A DNA stretch of 11,471 nucleotides, taken from Anaerolineaceae bacterium UBA2260. GTDB taxonomy: Bacteria; Chloroflexota; Anaerolineae; Anaerolineales; Anaerolineaceae. Below are positions 8,011 to 11,471 of this stretch, piece after piece (the first letter of the stretch is position 1; every line of letters starts with the position of its first letter). Where the stretch lies: NCBI GenBank assembly GCA_002347485.1, contig DDXM01000029.1, forward strand, positions 5,751-17,221. Direction: 5' to 3'. The notes beneath the pieces were generated by a model, which was not told the DNA's origin, did not search any database, and worked only from the letters and a program-made list of their open reading frames with translations. The translations under genes and the position numbers were made by a program.

Positions 8011-8016
8011 TTAATT

Positions 8017-8040
8017 TAATCGAGTTTGTATAATCGAGTT
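8017..8040. repeat. Two direct repeats upstream of the GH3 -35 box
   Basis: TAATCGAGTT occurs at 8017-8026 and again at 8031-8040, 14 bases start to start. The pair lies directly upstream of the weak GH3 -35 element, where an activator binding direct repeats would be expected. Chance occurrence cannot be excluded. Confidence 0.4.
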
Positions 8041-8625
8041 ATCCCGAATACAAGGCCAAAAAATATGTTCAAGAAAAACTGTCGGCACTATCCATTGCCC
8101 CTAACCAGCAATGTAGACGAACTTCCGAAAAAACTACGCAAACATCTTTCTGGTCTGGGGTATTCTACCAGGAAGTATTTTTTCGATCAGGTGGAGCTCC
8201 TTTTGCAGTTTTGTACACAGATTGTCCCTCAAGGCCAAGCATCCCCAATTTGAAATCCAAAACTGGTCTTGTTCATCTGTGCAGCTATACTTGGAGTGCT
8301 TTCAAGCCTTTCTCCGGTGCTCATGACTGTTTGGGACCTCCCTTTCGCTGATCCTCTGGGAGGGAATAGAGCAGATTTTTTGTCGGCGAAGGAAGGGGCA
8401 TTCGCATCTACCAACAAGTTCCAAATAGGTACATTTTAAACACTTGGTAATCTCAGTAGGAATTGGTCTGCGGCTGGCTGTGGGAGATCTTCGATTACAA
8501 CTATCCCTTCCATTTGGAATTGTCGTTCTGGAGTTGAGGTGGTAAAGAATCTTTAGACACAAAAAAGGGTCACAGTAAGGTGGACTCCTTTCTTGAGAAT
8601 GAGTTTAAAATGGCCTGATCTTAAC
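8041..8625. other. Unrecognised, probably non-coding or decayed DNA
   Basis: No frame here has a ribosome site together with recognisable protein features. The longest frames (plus 8026-8253, minus 8562-8302, minus 8417-8229) overlap one another and end without known motifs. On the minus strand one reading (about 8440-8302) contains CLKC and RCECP, which hints at a zinc-ribbon remnant, but this is too weak to call. The bases near 8557-8600 (minus strand ...CCACCTTACTGTGACCC) lie just beyond the transposase stub at 8630 and may be the end of that insertion element. Confidence 0.4.
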
Positions 8626-8629
8626 CAAC

Positions 8630-8800
8630 CTAAACCTGAGCAGGCGTCTGGTAGTTGAGGGCTTGATGAGGGCGCGCGAAGTTCTTGAAGCGGAAATACC
8701 GAGTTATATTGTTACGGGCATTTCGTGGAAAAGCGTAATCGATTAGGTAAAACTCCTCATATTTCACCGAGCGCCACAAGCGCCGGGTGAAGTTGTTAAG
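8630..8800 (-). pseudogene. IS3-type transposase C-terminal remnant
   Basis: The minus strand encodes 56 residues plus TAG that match the end of IS3-family OrfB (rve integrase core): RRLWRSVKYEEFYLIDYAF, then RYFRFKNFARPHQALNY and the final QTPAQV. The usual ...VERLWRSVKYEE start of this block is changed to TRRLW, so the position of the last catalytic Glu of the DDE triad is Arg. Upstream, the likely continuation (Lys-Ala-Leu) is in another frame, as after loss of one base near 8797. No transposase sequence is recognisable beyond about 8806. It is a dead, truncated copy. Confidence 0.85.
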
Positions 8801-8943
8801 GCTTTGCTATAGGGTGGACGTGGGTGATCTCTACTTCCATATGGGTCAAACGATCACCGTAGAATTGTTGGCGGTCGTGTGAAGCTGGCTGGATCAGCAA
8901 TTGTAACGGCGAAAGAGAAAAAGCCACTCATTGACGCAGAGTT

Positions 8944-8998
8944 CCCTCAACCTATCTATCTCCCTGCGGGGGAAGAGTGGGTGAGGGAGTGCTGAGGG
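8944..8998. repeat. REP-like palindromic element
   Basis: Outer arms CCCTCA (8944-8949) and TGAGGG (8993-8998) enclose inner arms CTCCCT (8960-8965) and AGGGAG (8984-8989). The G/C-run style (CCCTCACCC...CCGCAGGGAG on the minus strand) is that of dispersed intergenic repeats common in bacterial genomes. It lies just after the cupin gene stop, where such elements often act as 3' hairpins. Confidence 0.45.
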
Positions 8999-9004
8999 TA
9001 TCAG

Positions 9005-9442
9005 CTACGCATTTCCCCAAATCAGGTTCGTCAAGCGGAGGATCTCCGCATGTTGTTCGGGGGTGATTCCAATGCGCGGCGAATTCAGATGCGATGTATT
9101 TCGATTTTCCACAATTAACATTTTAGCGTCCGCGCTCAGGGCGTGCATGTGCCAGACGCGGCGCTGTACCTTGTAAAGTTTGAAAAGCTCAAGGTTTTGC
9201 GCAAAAATCTGCGCGACTGAATCGTCGCCCTCTCCGAGAAAAAGAATACAGCGTCCACTCAACAACACGAATACCTCATCGCTTTCGTTATGACGCTGGA
9301 ATTCGACAATATGCCGAGGGGTCACGTCAGGGGCAAACATTAGAAACGCGATGCGCCAGCAATCAGAATCTATCAGCGGCTGGAAACCAGGCTTTAATGT
9401 TTCATGGATTTCAAGCAACGAGGTTGGAATGGAGTTGTTCAT
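9005..9442 (-). CDS. Small cupin-fold protein of unknown function
   Basis: This 145-residue protein is a single cupin beta-barrel, probably cytoplasmic (no signal peptide). Cupin motif 1 is visible at about 49-63 as QRHNESDEVFVLLSG. It fits the HxH(x)4E(x)6G pattern, but the first His is Gln49. Motif 2 is around VWHMH (97-101), with H98 and H100. A C-terminal helix (TPEQHAEILRLTNLIW) follows. Proteins of this kind (RHNExDEVFVLLxGRCILFLGEG type) sit near sugar genes as possible sugar isomerases or sensors; the reaction is not known to me. Start ATG 9442 has AGGA about 8 bases upstream. The gene is divergent from the LacI gene and shares its operator region, so it is likely controlled by that repressor. 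Confidence 0.85.
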   Translation of the reverse strand: MNNSIPTSLLEIHETLKPGFQPLIDSDCWRIAFLMFAPDVTPRHIVEFQRHNESDEVFVLLSGRCILFLGEGDDSVAQIFAQNLELFKLYKVQRRVWHMHALSADAKMLIVENRNTSHLNSPRIGITPEQHAEILRLTNLIWGNA

Positions 9443-9487
9443 AGTTAGTCCTGTTAATAGTTAGTTCCTGTTAATATAGTCCTGTTA
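9441..9487 (-). repeat. Three tandem copies of the cupin ribosome-binding sequence
   Basis: Read on the minus strand, TAACAGGACTAACTAT (9456-9441, ending in the AT of the cupin start codon), TAACAGGAACTAACTAT (9473-9457) and TAACAGGACTATAT (9487-9474) are imperfect tandem copies. Each carries AACAGGA, the likely Shine-Dalgarno, but only the copy at the gene is followed by ATG; the other two end in ATT. Confidence 0.8.
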
Positions 9488-9491
9488 GTCC

Positions 9492-9520
9492 TTGACAGGG
9501 TATAGAAATTATGATAAATT
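9492..9520 (+). promoter_or_regulatory. Promoter of the LacI-family gene
   Basis: A consensus -35 TTGACA (9492-9497) is followed after 17 bases by TAAATT (9515-9520), a 4/6 match to the -10 consensus. The predicted start point near 9527 falls inside the palindrome at 9522-9537, as expected for an autorepressed LacI gene. Confidence 0.7.
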
Positions 9521-9528
9521 GATGACAA
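9499..9528 (-). promoter_or_regulatory. Candidate cupin promoter overlapping the operator
   Basis: On the minus strand TTGTCA (9528-9523) and TATACC (9504-9499) are 18 bases apart. The -35 element would lie inside the left half of the operator palindrome and the promoter would overlap the opposing LacI promoter. A bound repressor could then block both genes. The -10 match is only partial. Confidence 0.4.
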
Positions 9529-9537
9529 CGTTGTCAT
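9522..9537. promoter_or_regulatory. Perfect 16-base CG-centred palindrome, LacI operator
   Basis: ATGACAACGTTGTCAT is an exact palindrome centred on CG. It lies just after the -10 of the LacI gene promoter and 33 bases before its start codon. It is the natural autoregulatory site of the adjacent repressor. Its arms differ from the GH94 operator from the fourth base outward. Confidence 0.85.
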
Positions 9538-9569
9538 TAATATGATACCAAGTATCCAAAGGTGTGTCA

Positions 9570-10583
9570 ATGATAACAATCAAAGATGTAGCCAGAAATT
9601 CGGGTGTATCCATCAAGACGGTTTCCAGGGTAGTAAATAACCAGGCAGAAGTCTCCCCCGAAACTCGGCAAAAAGTCCAACAGACCATTTCACAGTTAGG
9701 TTATCAGCCGAATATGACCGCGCGCAATCTGGTCATCGGGCAATCCAACACGGTTGGCGTGATTATTCCCAACTCTGCAGATTACGTTTTCTTGCACCCA
9801 TTTTTTAATGAAGTATTGCGGGGCATTGCTGAAGTGCTCAGTGAAAACCATTTTAATTTGCTCCTCCATCTAGCACACGATGATGCGCCGTACGCGAGAC
9901 TGTACTCTCAGCGAAAAGTGGATGGGCTGATATTGATGAGCATCCCAATTGGGGACCCCAATATTCAAGGGCTTGAGGAGAGCGGCGCGCCCTGCGTTTG
10001 TACCTGCCGCATTTCTGAGACTAACAATTCAACCAATTGGGTGGATGCCGATTTTGCAGGCGGAGTTGAACAGGCGATGGAACATTTAATCTCCCTTGGG
10101 CACCGCCGCATCGCGCTCCTGGCAGGCACAATGAATCTGGTCTCTGTACGCTTACGCGTGCTGGGATACCAAAATGCGCTGCGCAAACACGGTCTTCCTG
10201 TGGAAGACGGGTATATCCTGGAAGGTGAGTTCACTTCGGAATCGGGGCATGTGCTGGCAGCCAAAGCCATGAAACATCCCAATCCTCCCAGCGCTCTCAT
10301 CTGCGGTGACGATATGATGGCATTTGGCGCGATTCAGGCCTTGAAGGAACTGGGGTATGGCGTACCGGAAGATGTTTCCGTCATTGGGTTCGACGATATC
10401 AGCCTGGCGCGCTTTTCCAGCCCACCGCTGACAACAATTCGGCAGGATACCTATCAAAAAGGACGGATGGCCGCTGAGTCCCTACTGGCTTTCATGCGAG
10501 ACAAGCATAACGCCCCCCCTCAACAAATTTTATTGGATACATTTCTCATTACCAGGAACTCCTCTGCACCCGCGAAAAATTGA
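9570..10583 (+). CDS. LacI/GalR-family transcriptional repressor
   Basis: This 337-residue regulator represses sugar genes until an effector sugar binds. The start is taken at ATG 9570, because AAAGG lies 7 bases upstream and the protein then begins MITIKDVA as is usual; a GTG two codons earlier (9564) is too close to the ribosome site. The N-terminal helix-turn-helix is TIKDVARNSGVSIKTVSRVVNN (3-24). The hinge GYQPNMTARNL follows, with L54 as the Leu that in this family inserts into the central CG step. The effector domain (about 60-333) is a periplasmic-binding-protein fold with VGVIIPNSAD, VDGLIL, ALICGDDMMAFG and VIGFDDISLARFSSPPLTTI. The gene carries a palindromic operator in its own promoter. 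Targets are inferred to be itself, the divergent cupin, and possibly the downstream transporter and the GH94 operon. The effector is unknown. Confidence 0.95.
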   Translation: MITIKDVARNSGVSIKTVSRVVNNQAEVSPETRQKVQQTISQLGYQPNMTARNLVIGQSNTVGVIIPNSADYVFLHPFFNEVLRGIAEVLSENHFNLLLHLAHDDAPYARLYSQRKVDGLILMSIPIGDPNIQGLEESGAPCVCTCRISETNNSTNWVDADFAGGVEQAMEHLISLGHRRIALLAGTMNLVSVRLRVLGYQNALRKHGLPVEDGYILEGEFTSESGHVLAAKAMKHPNPPSALICGDDMMAFGAIQALKELGYGVPEDVSVIGFDDISLARFSSPPLTTIRQDTYQKGRMAAESLLAFMRDKHNAPPQQILLDTFLITRNSSAPAKN

Positions 10584-10828
10584 TCAGCCGCACGTTTGAG
10601 AAAGGAGGTTTTTTTATAAGCCTTACAATAATTAGTCAAGTTGCCGCTATAAAAACTTGGCTCATGAGTAGTTTGAGTGAAAGGTGACGAGTGCGGTAAT
10701 GAAGGCAGGAGAAATTCGCTTGAGATTACGGCGGAATTTTGCCATCGCTACATAACCACTCAGATACGTTTTGTGAATACCTTTACACAAGAGCCAAGAA
10801 CTTTAGACTAAGTAAAGGAGAGGATCCC
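10584..10828 (+). other. Intergenic stretch with orphan ribosome site and a stem-loop
   Basis: Three things are visible. AAAGGAGGT (10601-10609) is a full-strength ribosome site, but the triplet at the correct distance (10616) is ATA, not ATG; that frame runs 23 codons to TGA at 10687. AGTCAAGTT (10634-10642) pairs with AACTTGGCT (10654-10662) with one G-U pair, but has no T-run after it. TTGTG (10771-10775) and CACAA (10786-10790) form a short inverted repeat about 40 bases before the next gene, with wider spacing than a CRP site. No clear promoter or LacI palindrome is seen here. Confidence 0.5.
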
Positions 10829-11152
10829 ATGAATCTGAATGTAAATAAAAAGATTAGGCACAATCTAATTTTAACTTGTAGCCTGTTGCTCGCCCTCTCG
10901 TTCCTGCTTGCCGCCTGTGGGCCCGCTGCAATGACAGAAGTGCCAGTGCCTACTCAGGTGGCGACCAAAGAATCTCCCACAGCGGCTGAGGCTCCCACCC
11001 CTACCGAGTTGCCCCAGCCTTCTCAGCCGATTCCCCTGGCGTCCCTTGTGGAGTGGACTCCTGCTAGGAACCATTCTGTTCATTCACATGCTTCCGCCAG
11101 TTACATTCCTCGGTCCGTTTTATTTGATCGCCCGTTCGCTCAACATCTATGA
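10829..11152 (+). pseudogene. Truncated sugar-binding lipoprotein gene (N-terminus only)
   Basis: The gene starts well: AAAGGAGAGG lies just upstream of ATG 10829. Residues 1-29 are a lipoprotein signal (hydrophobic core SLLLALSFLL, lipobox LAAC, lipidated Cys30). Residues 31-70 are a Pro/Thr/Glu/Ala linker (VPTQVATKESPTAAEAPTPTE...) like that of the complete binding protein at 1653-3074. No binding fold follows. After about residue 72 the frame shares DNA with a permease read in another frame and stops at 11150-11152 after 107 residues. A normal family member has over 400. The cause is most simply a deletion joining the linker of a binding protein to the inside of a downstream permease gene. 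As it stands the product would be a short lipid-anchored tail of no evident use. Confidence 0.8.
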
Positions 11153-11471
11153 TACGGTACTGGCAGTTATGATGGGACACATCGTTTTGAACCTGCCCAC
11201 TGCCACCTGGATTTTGCTGGACTTTTTTGCGAATATTCCCAAAGAATTGGAGGAAGTCTCCATGGTGGACGGCGCCAACCGCTTCCAATCCCTGACCCAG
11301 GTGCTGATCCCAATTATTCAGCCGGGGATTGCCGCTGCGGGTGCGCTGACGTTCATCTTCTCCTGGCGCGATTTTCTCTTCGCGCTTTCGTTGACCAGCA
11401 CACCACGCGGCATGACCATTCCGGTCGGTATTTCTGGTTTTGTGCAGGAGTACAGCATTCGTTACGGAGAA
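11049..11471 (+). pseudogene. Sugar ABC permease fragment (MalG/UgpE-like), N-terminus missing, continues beyond window
   Basis: In the frame starting at 11049 (not the lipoprotein frame) 141 codons run open to the right edge. They encode a membrane segment GLLLGTILFIHMLPPVTFLG, another around VLAVMMGHIVLNLP, and the EAA loop that contacts the ATPase (IPKELEEVSMVDGANRF with the DGA core and LIPIIQPG). A segment with TFIFSWRDFLFALSLT follows. This is the second half of the inner-membrane permease of a family-1 sugar importer. The usual N-terminal 130-150 residues with the first two membrane spans are absent; instead the upstream DNA is the lipoprotein linker in another frame. No plausible start codon with a ribosome site precedes the fragment. 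A family operon would be binding protein, MalF-type, MalG-type; the MalF-type gene is gone. Confidence 0.85.

Noticed and set aside
8302..8562. 86-codon minus-strand frame with CLKC and RCECP
   Set aside because: No ribosome site, no hydrophobic core or known motif series, and overlap with other equally weak frames; kept only as part of the unexplained stretch.
8820..8930. Two minus-strand frames (with VTIADPASF and DRLTHMEVEITHV) that could be joined by a frameshift
   Set aside because: The reading looks protein-like but is short, needs an assumed frameshift and merges into the transposase stub; not enough to call a pseudogene.
10771..10790. TTGTG...CACAA inverted repeat as a CRP site
   Set aside because: Arms match only 5 bases and the spacing is 2 bases wider than the CRP consensus.
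10782..10809. TTTACA-16-TAGACT as a promoter for the truncated lipoprotein gene
   Set aside because: The start point would fall at the ribosome site, leaving no leader for it.
1..11471. CRISPR array, tRNA or rRNA gene
   Set aside because: No spaced identical repeats and no tRNA- or rRNA-like segment were seen on either strand.

Overview
The window looks like a carbohydrate-utilisation island from a bacterium with moderate GC content. A Chloroflexota genome of the Anaerolineae type is the best guess. The pointers are lipoprotein signal peptides followed by long Ala/Pro/Thr/Glu linkers (APTATPTE-like), strong AGGAGG ribosome sites, a LacI regulator, and a sugar ABC system next to GH3 and GH94 enzymes. 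This assignment is an inference; no rRNA or marker gene is present.

Left two thirds (1-7944): everything is on the minus strand. In transcription order it holds a cytoplasmic GH3 beta-glucosidase (7944-5803), then a 220-base control region, a GH94 disaccharide/oligosaccharide phosphorylase (5582-3207), a family-1 sugar-binding lipoprotein (3074-1653), and a large secreted protein with two carbohydrate-binding-like modules (1567 to beyond base 1). The control region holds a near-consensus promoter (TTGACT-16-TATAAT) with an 18-base perfect CG-centred palindrome at the likely transcription start, the classic layout of a LacI-repressed operon. The logic is uptake of a beta-linked gluco-oligosaccharide by an ABC importer, then cytoplasmic phosphorolysis (GH94, giving a sugar 1-phosphate) and hydrolysis (GH3). 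No permease is seen in this part; it may lie to the left of the window.

Middle (7945-9004): about 1 kb with no convincing gene. It holds the GH3 promoter region with a direct repeat, some 600 bases of unrecognised non-coding or decayed DNA, the frameshifted C-terminal stub of an IS3-type transposase lacking the catalytic Glu, and a REP-like palindrome.

Right third (9005-11471): a small cupin gene (minus) is divergent from a LacI-family repressor gene (plus). Their shared 127-base control region has a TTGACA promoter, a 16-base perfect CG-centred operator and three tandem copies of the cupin's own ribosome-binding sequence. Downstream, a second sugar-binding lipoprotein gene starts normally but after its signal peptide and linker runs, out of frame, into the middle of a MalG-type permease. 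An internal deletion, or an assembly join, has removed the rest of the binding protein, any first permease and the N-terminus of the second permease. The window ends inside this permease fragment.

The most interesting points are the collapsed transporter at the right edge, the two differently built LacI-type operators with only one LacI gene in view, the large tandem-module secreted protein, the triplicated translation start of the cupin gene, and the unresolved substrate of the GH94 enzyme.
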